Positions 22,536-34,515 of a stretch of DNA of 64,000 nt are shown here, one piece after another. Both the position numbers and the translations under genes were made by a program. Source of the stretch: Agelas oroides (Eukaryota > Porifera > Demospongiae > Agelasida > Agelasidae). Location: the NCBI GenBank assembly GCA_949130485.1, contig OX422188.1:3348222-3412221 (forward strand), read 5' to 3'. The notes below the pieces were generated by a model, which did no database searches, was not told the origin of the DNA, and saw only the letters and a list, made by a program, of their open reading frames with translations. The stretch's first letter is position 1. The number at the start of each line of letters is the position of its first letter.

Positions 22536-25500
22536 TCAGATGCATTGAAGTTCAGAGATGGCCAAGTCAATGGGAGGTGGCGACTTGGCAGCATGACCAC
22601 AGCTGGAGCGAGCTCCCCTGATACATTGAATGGCTGAGCGGAGAAGAGAGAAAGTCAGATGACAGCGTAGCCAGGACAAGGTGGAGGAGTACGACTGGTC
22701 CCATTTCATAGCTAGACAAGAAGCAAGTCTTTTGTAGAAAACTGTGGCTTCATTTGCCATACCTCCGGTAGCTGAGAGAACTAGTGGGGTAAAAGAGGCA
22801 TGTTCTACTTCTCTGACTCTCTGCTCGTACGCACGTTTCTTCAAAGATTCTTGCTTGCGGTAACATGAAGAGAGGCTGGATTGCCGGTTGGAGGGGGCAT
22901 ATGGATTGAAAACTCGGACGTCAAAATAAGTTCTTTCGAACCTGCCTCCCCAGAAGCCGTTGGCAGCAATGTCTAGGCTTGCACCATCTTGGACATTAGA
23001 TGAGGCACCAGTGAGAGATTCACCAGTGATTGGTTGCAATTCTGGCTCAATACGGACATCATTGCAAACCTCTGTTAGAAGGTTGGCAGTTAGATCTCTG
23101 ATTTCATTGTGTCTTATTGAGGGGAAGCCTCCTTTGGGACAGGAGAGAGCATGTTCTACAGAGAACTTGGCACTGCAGCCACATGTTGATGGAGTGCGCA
23201 GGGGCTGCCAGTTGTATCTGAGGGCAAGTGCATCATAAAAAGCCCCTTTGTGGAGTGCAAAGCCAAATTCTTCAATCGGCAGAGAGGTTAGCCAGGATGA
23301 GGCTCCCTTTTCTTGGGCAAGATCCATGGATCACTTGAGGGAGTGGTTCAGGGATTCTTTCAGTTGCTCAGAGACTTGTCTAGCAGAATCTCGTTTCAGT
23401 TTGTGTACTTCCTTTTTTGTCTCAAGTTGGCAAGTGATTACGTCTTCAGGGTACTGAAAGTCTTGGTGGAGAATTGCTTCTGTCAGAGCTTCAGTGATCT
23501 TGGTGGAGTAGAGGAATTCGGTATCTGTGGCTTGAGTAGGATTGGACAGAGCAATGCCTCCTAGTCTGGCTGGCAGTGTAAGGAGTTCACGCTCAGTTTC
23601 ATTCGGTGGAGGTCTGCCTGTAAGTGCAGGGATCAGCTTGGTTCTAATGATGGTTTCAAGTGGTGAGAGATTTGGGCCAATGCCAGGCATCGTGCGGGTG
23701 AGATAAGTCCACTTGCTTGTCATCCCGTGAGTGAAAGCTGCGTGTGCAGCATGAGGTTGACTGCGTGCAATAGATGCCAGCTGCTCTAGTTCTCCAGCCC
23801 ATTGTTGGATTTTGTTGGTCACAAATGCTTGTATGTAGTCCTCTGTACCAAGAGCTGCCCCAAGGTAAGGTCTGCCCTCTGAGGGGACTTTTACATCTGT
23901 GTCAGCGAAAGCCTCTACTGCAGTAGAGAGACAGTTCTCTTTGGTGACAAGCCAGGTCTTGCTTGCGTTGGTGAAATAACCGAATTCAGGGCCTAGAGCA
24001 TTGAGTTGTTCCCACCACTCACGTAGTCTGGTGATCTTTCCAGCACCAGAAGCATCATCAGCATACCATACTTGAATTACATCACTCACACTGTCTTTCA
24101 AATTCCTGATCAAGGGAATGGTTGCCAAGGCGTACATTGACATAGCCAGTGGGTCCCCCTGAGTGGTTCCTTCGCGAGATAGGAGTACACCTCCGTCTAC
24201 GTACAGCTCAGAGGGGGCTCTGTAGGTGTTGATGAGAGCAGTAGCAAGGGAGGGGCAAAGTCTCTGGATGTTGTGTAGAGCTGTTTGTCTGTTAAGGGAG
24301 TTAAAGGCGTTACTGGCGTCAACTAATAGGAGAGCTTCAGTTTCTTCTCTGTGAAACAGGGTGCGAACAGCATGCACAGCTGCCTCAATGCCTGAAATCT
24401 GACCTGCACAGAGTTGTACAGAGCCGGCTACTTCTTGTATGTCTTGTCTTGTGATGTTTAAAATGGCTTTAGCAATGATGCGTCTAGCTGTGTCACCGAT
24501 ACCGATGGGCCGAACACCAGGGTTCTTGTCTAGGGCAATGAGGTGGCAGGCCATGAGAGGTGCAATGCTTACTGGATCAACAAATTCTGTGCAGAGGCGT
24601 TTTGCTGTCAAAGCAAGGGACTGGCAAAGCTCAAAGGATGCTGTCTTGAACGAAGTGCATAGCCTTCTCCATCCATGTGCGTCGAGACCAGAGGGTCCAG
24701 CTGCTCCGCTGGTGTACAATGCGGCAGATCTAATCGCCGCAGCATCCAGAGATTCAAACAGAACAGGGTGAACATCAGATTTCCATTAATAGCAGAACGT
24801 TAGCATCCGTAAGCTATACAGTGATTTATACGGTTAGGGTGGGGTTAGGGTTGGGTTAGGGCTGGTATAAATACCGTATAGCATACGGACGCTAACATTC
24901 TGTCGTTAACGGCTTGTTGAACATCAGGGGTGTCATCGTTAATGATTGCGTCATTGTGTACTGGTTGACATGGAGGGTGTTTCTCCAGAAGGATGTCCCT
25001 CACCTTTCTTTGTCCATTCTCAGTTTCAATAGGATCATCCACATGGAGAACACCTCCCTTACTCTGTTCAGAGAGGAGGCGAAGTGCCGCCTTGGTCTTA
25101 CCCTGGAACATCAAGTTAGCGAATGAGCGAGAGATTTGTTCATTGTTGAATGATGGCGAAGTCTTGGAAATGCGTTGTTGTATTGTTCTCCCCTCTCTCA
25201 ATAATTCATTCAGGTCTCCCTCTCGCCAGGTGTCTAGTCGTCGTTCAAGGCATGTGATGTGGTCTTTGGCTTTTGACTTGCGGGCAGGCTTCTGGAGTAG
25301 GAGAATAGGCATGAGTGTAGCTGCTTTCAGAGCAACAGACTCGAGAGCAGAGCTAGTGGCAAAAGCCTTAAATAGTCTGGCTAGCTCAGAAACAAATGAC
25401 TTCCCTGCTTTCCCATAGGGGACCTTGAAGAGATTCATCTTCCAGTGCACAGCCTCAGCAAAGGCAGCGTTGAGGTTGTCAGTAAACTGTGTTGAGTCAA

Positions 25501-25590
25501 GTTCACCCCAGGTGAATACAGGGTCTGCCATGGGGGTAAATTGAGGAAGCGTTGGTTCATTCTCAAGGGCGCTTGAGCGTGGAGGTTAAT
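22536..25590 (-). pseudogene. Reverse transcriptase element with C-terminal zinc knuckle and restriction-like nuclease
   Basis: On the minus strand one coding line covers 25590-22536; no initiator is assigned, but an in-frame ATG is at 25531. An N-terminal helical region (AVHWKMNLFKVPYGKAGK) precedes reverse transcriptase: motif A LVDASNAFN, motif B TTQGDPLAMSMY, motif C YADD, motif D FGYFTNASKTW. Then come a zinc-knuckle-like CGC-x8-H-x3-C (STCGCSAKF, EHALSCPKG) and a restriction-like nuclease signature (SLDIAANGFWG, then YFDVRVFNPYAP). The order RT, knuckle, nuclease resembles early-branching non-LTR elements such as R2/CRE relatives; the clade is not certain. Two lesions: TGA at 23331-23333 where its context suggests Trp, and a 139-bp MITE at 24779-24917. 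Removing the MITE and one 10-base duplication brings both halves into one frame, so the element was intact before the insertion. No host target was identified. Confidence 0.75.
24779..24917. mobile_element. 139-bp MITE with 10-bp target duplication inside the RT gene
   Basis: TGAACATCAG at 24769-24778 is repeated at 24918-24927. The ends form roughly 42-bp imperfect inverted repeats sharing GTTAGCRTCCGTAWGCTATAC. The centre holds telomere-like GGGTTAGGGTTGGG. A 10-bp duplication suits Mutator-like elements, but that assignment is inference. Confidence 0.75.
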
Positions 25591-26590
25591 AGATACACAA
25601 TTTTAATATACAAAATTATTCTATAACTTACCAGTTGCCCAACCAGCGAACATCATCAGCAGAAGCGAAGCGATACAATGTAATAGATCGTGTTGGTCGT
25701 ATTCACCGGGAGAAGCACAATTTCAGACTCAAGTTAGTTATCTGAGTTACGTATTAGCCAAAGAACTTGCCGCTAAAAACAGTGCACGCAACGGAAATGA
25801 AACTGAAAAACGGAAACGGAAACGGAAACGAAAGTATTCGCGAGCTAGCTATGCTACAGTACAAGTTTAGTAGTTAGTAGAGTAGCTCATCAATCACCGG
25901 ACACCACTTAATTCTGGACACCATCAAAGTGTCGGACAACAAATCTTTAAAGGTTGTATAGCTGCTACCTGATCTGACCTGCTCTAGCTAGACCGTGACT
26001 TCTCCTTTCCATGTCCTCGTTCCCCAGTTCCCATTTCCTCGTTCCACACTTCCCCTATTTCGTTTCGAAGGCGCGCCATGTGCCAGGGCAAACCACTCCC
26101 GTTCGGTTTGCGAGATGTTGTAGGCAGTGTTGACATTGACCCAAGCTGTTTACATTGAGTTGGTTGTAAGCCCCCCTCCAGCGAGCGCCTGCATAGCCGC
26201 ATGCATGTACGCAAACATTGCCGTGGCTTCCGGGTCGAGAGTACGCTCCGATCGAACATCGGAGTGCTAGCTAGCTATTTGTGTGTAGCGCAGCTGTAAC
26301 CTATTTGCTAAAACCCTACAGAAACATAGTCCGCAGTTAGGGGTCACTTTCCGAGTACCGATGGTTCGGACAATTGCTACTTTTAAAGCTGTGACTGCAT
26401 AGATCTTAATCGAGTGAGTCTGGCAGTTATCTATCTTGTTTGTCTTGATGATGTGAAGAAGCGTCCCAAGTACGGACGCATAGCGTTCAGCAGTCCGAGA
26501 GATATCGTGCTGTCCGCGTGATGGTGTCCGATAACGGATGGGTTACTCTACATCCTCTCAGCTCAGTACCTTCAGGATGGAATGTTTTTA
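25591..26590. other. Non-coding region with GGAAAC mini-repeat
   Basis: CGGAAACGGAAACGGAAAC occurs at about 25810-25835. No gene seen. Confidence 0.4.
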
Positions 26591-27003
26591 CTGCAAAAAG
26601 GTTTGGAATACTTCAACCATATTTTGGTCAACTGAGTTGCATTTCTGTTGTGTGCATGACACATGAAGTTTAAGGAATGCTTACAATTTGAATCTAGTCG
26701 AGAAGCTTCTCCCATTGTTAAATTAGTACAGCCTATAAATCAGCATAAATGGTGATGTTTTTTTGGCATCTGCCTCTGGAGGAGTTCCTTGGTTGCATGG
26801 TTATATGGTAGAAACGCCAGGATTGTAGCCAAATAGGTCTTCTGAAAGATGAGACTGATTAACCTAAAAAGCTCCTCAATGAACTTTCAATAAAACCTAT
26901 ATTTGGTGGCATTCCAATCCTTGGATAATAGTCTATTATAGCACACTGATGCAACTGAGACAACCTAAAAATGTAGTTGAACTAACCCAAGTGTTTTCGC
27001 AGT
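26591..27003. mobile_element. Second copy of the 2.3-kb-type TIR element
   Basis: Ends match the element at 2326-3185: TGCAAAAAGGTTTGGAATAC on the left, and GCGAAAACACTTGGGTTAG read on the minus strand on the right, each followed by the GTTGCAT block. Shorter (about 413 bp). Confidence 0.55.
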
Positions 27004-27009
27004 GCATGC

Positions 27010-27190
27010 ATGTGTAGCTACATGCCTTTAGATCCCCTACTGGACCCAGGCTTTTATGCGCTGTCTCCCGGGGGTGACACCTACCCACCTCCTCCTGTCC
27101 CACCCTTTCTGCTAGCACAGAACCTTTCTTACAAACAGATTGCGCCAGCTGATAACACGTGGATGACAACTATAGTCACCATCAGTAGTT
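27010..27190. repeat. Repeat segment shared with 31085-31250
   Basis: Both contain CTCCCCCTGTCCCACC-like and CCCTTTCTGCTAGC, CAGAACCT, then CAACTGATAACA-like blocks. No coding evidence; probably part of a dispersed retroposon. Confidence 0.5.
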
Positions 27191-27921
27191 AAAGTTCAAG
27201 TGAACTATGCTTGCTTACCACCCTTCATATTCATGACTTCCCCCTTTATATAGTCAAAGTTTGTGTATTTGTTGCTTACTCGCTCACCATAGATGTCATT
27301 TAGCTTTGATAAAGTTTTACCTATACGATGTCTGATCATATTCTCCAATCACCACTAATTTTAGCTTTCAAATTCATTCACTGCATGTCCTGCTGCAGCA
27401 TGCATGGATGTGTATCTGAATGCCTTTGAGACTCCCATTATTCAACCTATTCCAAAGATCCTGCTATGTCAGCCAACTGTTGTGGTGTTGCACTGGCTTT
27501 GTGTTTCAGTGGGACTCTGCATTCTCTTGCTATATTTCCAGGTGTGTTCTGCACTTCTGACTTGCAGTTGGGATTACTGAAGCTTGTCTCATCTTCAGGT
27601 ACGATCACCAAGGGTCTAAGGTTCAGTGTACTCTGTTAGACATGAGCAACGCAGTATTGATTTTGTAGAACATGGTCTGCCTTTTGAGCTAGTTGTTATG
27701 TGAAACCTACCTACCACCACCACCATGTATATGCAAGATTAACTACAGACCTAATACTGCTATTTGTCTCGATCATAACATAAAACATTTCCAGCTGAGA
27801 CAAGACAACCTAAAGAAAAAGTGAAACATTGAGCATGGCCTCCTCCCAAAAGAGAGATCAATTAACCTCCACTAGTTTTCTGACGGCATGTACTGAGCGG
27901 CTGCTGAGTGTTTGCTTATAT

Positions 27922-28125
27922 ACTGCAAAAACACTTGAGTTACTTTAACCACATTTTTAGGTTGTCTCTGTTGCATCAGTGTGACCAAGGAATGCTACCA
28001 AATAGGTTTTCTTGAAAGTTCATTTAGGTTAGTTACACTAGCTGGTCTCTTTTTTTAGAAGACCTATTTGACTACATTCCTGGCATTTCTATACGCAAGG
28101 ATGCAACCAAGGAACTCTCCAGGGG
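27922..28125. mobile_element. Partial third copy of the same TIR family
   Basis: CTGCAAAAACACTTGAGTTAC and TAGGTTGTCTCTGTTGCATC match the 2326 terminus. An internal inverted repeat (AGGTTTTCTTGAAAGTTCA-like versus AGAAGACCTATTTG) follows. Confidence 0.45.
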
Positions 28126-29328
28126 CAGATGTGTAAGATCAAAGAACAACAAACCTCACCATTCCTATATTTCTCACACTGTAAGGTGCCAGGTGGTGCA
28201 TGCAGCATCTTAGTTTGGTAAGTAACCAGGCTTCCTATATGATTGGAGCTAGTCCCTGCTTCCATTGGTATAGCTTGCATTCTCAACCATTAGCCACATT
28301 TCTAGGCCTCAGATTCCTTTTTGTAATTACCCCCTTGTGCACATAGTGGGTTTAAATATTAATTCTTTGGTTTGTGCCCAGTTTGTAAGTTGTATAAAAA
28401 GCATTAGCACAGAAACAGAAGTGCTATAGAACTTCACTTTTGCTTCTGTGTTAATAGCTCATGTTTAGTGTATACAGTATTAATTTTTTGCCCTCAACTT
28501 TGTCACCTGAGATACACACCTGAATACATGGCCTGGTTACGTATTCCTGCCACACTAAAATTGGTCAGCAGTTTCCCTGGACCACTTTTGGCTCAAACTG
28601 CTAGCAAAGATTGTCCCTCCTTGCTAAAAATAACGCTGTTAAAGTTTTCCATCCCAAGCACTCTGGGTGTACGAGCAAGTGGTGGAAGAGTGTTTATTGC
28701 CCTTGTTCTCTGTCTGAATGATGCAGATCGTTGTTGGTGGGTCTGGTAGGGAGCTCTTCTGGTTTCTGGCTACTGTCATCACTAATGAGGACGATGGATG
28801 TGGCAGATCCTGAGGAAATGACATGGAGGTGGCAGCTCCTGTCTACAGACTATAAGCATATTAAAGTATGATGAGAGACTTTTTGACAAGGATGATTCAG
28901 TCTGAATGAGCAACATAAGACAGTAAGCCTGGTGATGAAGACTTCTCAGTTGGATTATCTCATTGTGTACCCTGCCGTGTTGTGTTTGTGTCTCCCTAAA
29001 CCCTATTTGTTGATGGATGGATTGGCAAAACTTTCTGGCAAGTCATAGAAATCATTGACCTAGCCTGTGTGGGTGACCATGCCTACTATGAGGTGACCAT
29101 GCCTCTTCCACCATATCCATGGATCACCTGTCTCCTTCATGACGTGACACCACTAGCATTTCACAAAGGGAACTCCTGTTTATGTTCTGTGTTTTCTGTC
29201 TGTGTATTGGGCGAGTTGCAGAATGAATGAATGAATGAAATGAAATGCTAAAAGATGGTGATGTCGTCTGCTGCATCTGTGTTTGCTATCTTTCTTGCGC
29301 TGTTTCTCGTTTCGTGGCTAAATGAAAA
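28126..29328. other. Non-coding region
   Basis: No gene recognised; a short GAATGAATGAAT repeat at about 29222. Confidence 0.35.
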
Positions 29329-29928
29329 ATGGAAAAGAAGGTGCTTGTCAGCGTGGGGGAGAACAAGCGAGCTGTATCCTATGTGATCCTGGCCACTTCA
29401 GCCAATGCAGACACAGCCGAACGCACGGCCACGGAACACACGGCCCTCACTAAAGCTGTCTGAGTTACATTCAAAGACATCCTTCTTCATGGGCAGGAAT
29501 TCTTCCTACAGATTAAGAACGAAGAATGGGGTGGCGCCATTTCTCGATGAGGAGGTGGCCAATCGGTCTGTCATCAGGGCAGTCTTGAAACCTGTGATTG
29601 AGGTAAGTACACTAGTCAAGTTTGAATTTTGAATTTTTCATACCAGTTTTACATGATTACCATTTTTTGGCAGACCCCACCAATCCTGCAACCTGGCACT
29701 GTGGCACCAGCTCCAACAACCCAGACAACTGGAAATGACAAGCAGGTACAGCATGCACAGCGTTTGGCTATGTCCCATTGACTAATTCTTGAGCTGTTCA
29801 AAGTGTGGAATGTTGATTTTTTTTCTTTATTTGTGTTTCAGGAACCCAAAACGTTGACATCGACACAAATGTGTTTGTTAAGTGATGGTACGATGAAGCT
29901 TACTCTACCACCTTCTGAGGTAAGGGGT
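29329..29928 (+). pseudogene. Multi-exon gene remnant, unknown function
   Basis: I do not recognise the family. The ATG at 29329 opens 44 codons (MEKKVLVSVGENKRAVSYVI, rich in Ala and Thr afterwards). TGA at 29461 interrupts, then the same frame continues (VTFKDILLHGQEFFLQIKNE) to EEWGG, where a shift of frame is needed to continue as FLDEEVANRSVIRAVLKPVI. The exon ends GAG at 29602 before GTAAGT. Two more phase-0 GT-AG exons follow: 29674-29744 (Pro/Thr-rich, ends GNDKQ) and 29842-29920 (EPKTLTSTQMCLLSDGTMK, ends LPPSE before GTAAGG). Clean splice sites and phase argue that this was a real gene or the 5' part of a transposon gene. A TIR element (29989-30276) sits right after. Exon boundaries are approximate to a base or two. 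Confidence 0.4.
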
Positions 29929-29988
29929 GCATGTCTTATGTTGAGAAACACTCTAATGAGATTTTCTGGGTGTGCAAGTTTCAGCATG

Positions 29989-30276
29989 CAGGGGCGTAGG
30001 AAGATGAAAAGTTGTAGGGGGGCCACAATTGTAGTCCAAAGCTATCTAATTAACCGCCAATGAAATATTGAAATTGTCCAAATAGTGCACACCAGATGTG
30101 AGCTCACGTTCAAGCAGCGTATGCAGCAGCTGAGTGTTGTCCGACTCGACCGACAGGCTTGTTGTAAGACTTAGCAATTTATTTACAATTGTCTGCTGTA
30201 AACTGGGGGGGGGTGGCCCCTGTGCTGTATAAAACTAGGGATCTCAGAGATATTGGGTCTGATTCCTACGCCCCTG
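29989..30276. mobile_element. TIR element, 288 bp, GCATG direct repeats
   Basis: It starts CAGGGGCGTAGGA and ends with the inverse TCCTACGCCCCTG. GCATG occurs immediately outside both ends (29984-29988 and 30277-30281). hAT-like ends but with a 5-bp duplication. Confidence 0.65.
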
Positions 30277-30696
30277 GCATGTTTGTGTATGAATAGTGTT
30301 TCATGGCTTGCAGGTGTGTGCATGCCTTCAGGATGCATACTGACCTTGTTCCCAGGCCCCTCCCTAATGTTATCTCAGAGATATTGGGTCTGATTAGTAC
30401 CACTTATTAGATCTTGCTTAGTAACATCTACTTTGAACTTGAATACCTCAAAGTGGAGTGGGTGGAGGGAAGTGGTTGCTAGGGGTAAGTTTCAGTTGCA
30501 CTTTAGAGCTCCTGCTGCTCCATCTGGGGATTGTAACTATATACTATATGCTGAATTGTGTAAATTTGTGTTGACACAGCATTTACACATATGGACAGCT
30601 TGCAAGTTTATGTAAAGTTGCTGACCATGTCCAACTGCAGTTCCAGCCAGAACATGGTCTGGGAGCCTGTGTGGTTTTAGTACTCATTAACTGAAT

Positions 30697-31490
30697 TCAG
30701 GCCCGTAGGCAGGGGGGGTTCGAGGGTGTTTGCTCGAACCCCCCTTTTGGCCTCCAAAAGGTTTTATATGCACCGCTTAACTCTTTAACAACCGTAGGCT
30801 ATTTACTGGAAGTGTTTATTAGGCTATGGATATCTTCCATGGTCCGTATTTTCACTTCTGCTTGGAGCTAGCACTGGAAACTTGACTCAAAGCTTTATTG
30901 ACATGTTCTCTGTAGGTTCATGACCTTGGACACACCCACTCATTAGCGAGCGTTCAATAGTCAGGGCCCTCCAACCAGAGAACGCTCCTCCAGACTAAAG
31001 GCTGCCGAAAATGCCAGAAATGGAGTCCCTATAAGGTGAAAGGAGCGTTTTCTACAACCGTTTGTGCAAGAAAGCAGACAAATGGCCCACCCGGCATTGA
31101 CCAAGGCTTTTTTCTACAGGCAGCTGCAACCGCCGCCATGCACTGTCAGCCAGAGCGGTGCACGCACCCACCTCCCCCTGTCCCACCCTTTCTGCTAGCG
31201 CAGAACCTATCTTCAAAACGGATTGTGCGCCAACTGATAACATGCGGCCAAAATCTGACGCCATATGGCGTCATTGGTTTTGCACCGCTTAACTGTACAT
31301 TTTAAGTGCCCTACCGTTTGAAATTGGTCCACTAGCCTCGATGCTATTGAGAATCACCGCCGTCAAAACATGTCCGGTTGCAGCTATGCGAGTTTGTTCA
31401 TGGAGGACCAGCGCGGAACGCGTGCATAAGCTGTTTTACGCCGCTGCGATGAAAGGACGTAATATGCGCATTTAAATATGTCTTTACGGA
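30697..31490. mobile_element. Partial CAGGCCCGTAG element carrying a nested ~500-bp insertion
   Basis: The left end CAGGCCCGTAGGCAG is like the element at 63411. Its body resumes at about 31284-31480, which matches the same element in inverted order (blocks CTAGCCTCG, GAGAATCACCG, ATGGAGGACCAGCGCGGAA). Between them, TGCACCGCTTAACT at about 30769-30782 is repeated at about 31279-31292, a 14-bp target duplication around an inserted retroposon-like sequence. The right end was not found. Confidence 0.55.
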
Positions 31491-31499
31491 GCTTTGCAG

Positions 31500-34400
31500 A
31501 GTAAAAAAAAAAGATAGAGAAAGGTTCTATGCAGTTAGCATATACCTAGATGTGTTTACGAAAAATGCTTAACAGCTATTTCTTGTATGCAAGGCCATAC
31601 AAGGTAACTGGTTTTTGGTCCCCACCTGCACCCTTTCCTCATGCTATGCCTGCATGTCCCATGCACATACCAAACTGATGCTAGTGTGACTTTCAGCTAG
31701 CAACAATAGCTATCATGACAAGACTTGTGTCTGTTCAGCTACTGCATGGGGTCAGGATATTGTGGGAATAGAACATCACTGCAGTAGATGAGTTGTGGAC
31801 CTTACAAAGGGTGTTTGAGGAGCTAGCTAACTGAATTAAAGGTCACCAGCATGACAAAGGAGATTCATGAATGCTAGACGCAGCTCTCAGTGGCTTACCA
31901 CTTTTGTGCAAGGTGGGAGGGGGAACAGTGAGAAAGAGAGACTTTCAATGAATCCTTTTGTCACTAGTGTCAAAATTTTGAAAGTACTTTGAGCTTATCA
32001 AAAGAGCAGTGTGGCTTTTGGGAAGTAATAGTTTTGCTGTGCGAAGTGATTCATGTTTGTTATGAGCAGGATAAGACGAATTGTCCACCTGAATTCAATT
32101 TTACTAGTTTTCTTTCGGTGCAGTTGCCACTTGCAAAGAAAATAACCAAAAAATGTGCCTAGTCCTACCTATCTCTTTGGATTAGAAACCATTATAACTT
32201 TCTCTGACCAAAAAAAAAACCGATAAGCAGTTTAAAATGTGAATTTAGATTTCCCCTTGTTATCATATGATAACCAGCTGCTCTATGGAAGTGTATAGTA
32301 AGTTCTACCATTTCCCCCCAATTCTCTACCTAGGGCAAAGTACACATGTGGGTGGATATCTTCCCTAAAAATGTGTTTTATGCCCCCCCCCCCCCCCCGC
32401 CTGTTGACATTGCTCCTCGCAAGCCAGAGGTGTATGTAAAGACTGAATTTGCTGACTCTGTTGTGGGAGGAACCCTAATTATGTAATCTGTTGTAAGCAT
32501 GTAATGTCATCATTGCGCATGTGTGCAGAGAAAGTTGTTGATCTGCAATATATATATACAAGTGAGCTGAAAAAGGATTTAAATATACAGCAGACCACGC
32601 CCGCTCAACGGCGGTAGTTGCATTTATCCTCGCAAGCCAGGGGAGTATGTTCTACAAGTTGTTGTCTGGAAAACCAAGGATGACACTTCTGACACACATG
32701 ACATCTATGTGAAGAGGTCAGTGCGTGTAGATGAAGGAGAGCCTCCTCCCTGTCTCAAAAGCTAACTTGATGTTTGTGTGTAGCCAAGAACTGATGTAGC
32801 TAAATAGTAGTGGATTCTGACTTGGTAACATTATACCACTATTCACACATGTACATAACACATAGGCACCAGAGTCTAAGAACCTTCAATAATTAGGACC
32901 AGCATGATAGACATAGCACATGCTCACAACATGGGAGTGAGAAGTTAAAAATATTCATTGCCCAGTAATATCATTATTCTAATCGAACAGTAGGAAATTG
33001 AATAATTTCAAATCTGGTTTCTGCTAGATTAGATTAATAAAAAATATTGGAAACCAAATTTTTGCTAGATTATTGGGTGATGGAAGCACCTTTTCCATGA
33101 AAAGCACTAGCCATGCATGGAGACCTCCTTGCAGTACTAAATCATTCCCAGTAGTGTGGAGAATCAGAGAACTTCGACTATCTGATCATTTCTCTGTCTG
33201 ATGGGACTTTTGCCTGTAGTCATTTCGATAAAAACATGTCTGGATGCACTACGATGTCTCTGTGGTGACTTGACAAGTGTTGCACTAAACAGCCCTCTCA
33301 GCCAATGACCTAGACATTTGTATGTACTACTCTGCTAAATTGGATTCACATGAAAGTAATTGTGCATTCTGTATAGAAAAAATTCCAAGAATTCAATTTC
33401 TTCCTCTAGATTGGACCTACCAGTCTATTAGAATAATGCTGTACTGCCAGAATGTATGTAGTCCACACTAGTGGCTAAACATTGCATGCACATGCACCTA
33501 CCATTGTAGCTGGTTAAATCCATAAGGATAACCAGAAGATAGGTGTCAAGGGTGGTGAATCCTCCTTTAACTGGCACTTTGCATTCCCTTTCAACTACAT
33601 ATCATAGCTTGATGAGTCATCGTCACAAGGGAGGTTGGTGGTATAAGTACACCTGGATAGAATCAATCACATACTTAGATACCATAGTAAATCTCAAGAG
33701 GCCTGCACATGCATGGAATATATGTAGCTGCATGTACTAGTGTCTAGCAGCTCTCTTTCACTTAAATTAAACTATAGTGAAGCGTAAAACATTGTGTGGT
33801 GAGCATAAGTGAGCAATGCAGTGCATTGGCTAGCTAACACTTTACCAGATCACAACATTTGTCAGTCTCTACTGTCTGTCACAAGCTTCTTACATGTGGT
33901 ACATGCTATATGGTAGCCTAAAGTTGCTAGTTGCAGCCCTTTGTGCTTCCAATTCAAGGCTATGAAGTAATCAACCAGCTGTCTCAATTACATTCTTGTG
34001 TACATTCTGCAGTCTGATTGGAGTTGCAATATTTGCAGCGGGAACAGCTAAGGTGTAGCTAGGCGTGATACCAGACCCTCGCACTCTGCGTTCTCGGGTC
34101 TGGCTTCTGTATATCTATCAGACATTCAATATATGCATCCGACATCTAATATATAAATCAGACATGCAAAAAAAGAGAATGACATCAAAATGGCTATTTG
34201 ACTGATTTGGCACCCCTCATAAAAAAAGCCTTTTGATAAGCTAAGCATAGCACTTAACTTTAAGGTGCTTTCATCAAATTTTGATCTGCAGCCCACAGAT
34301 TACACCTCTACTATTAAACTGATACTTAGATAGTTATGATCATTATTAGATAATGTAAACAAACTTTAAAAAAGAATTGTCCATTACCAATTACAGGTTG

Positions 34401-34515
34401 TGGCAGCACAGTCAAAAAAGCACAGCTGAATTAAGTAGTAGAGTCAAAAATCCTACATTATTAGCCTTTAGAGTCTTAATGGCAGCAGCATCAAGCAGTG
34501 TCATGGTCCACGTGG
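31500..34515. other. Non-coding region between elements and the astacin gene
   Basis: No gene recognised. It includes a poly-C run (32385-32398) and a pair of CTCGCAAGCCAG blocks near 32417 and 32630. Otherwise featureless to me. Confidence 0.4.
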
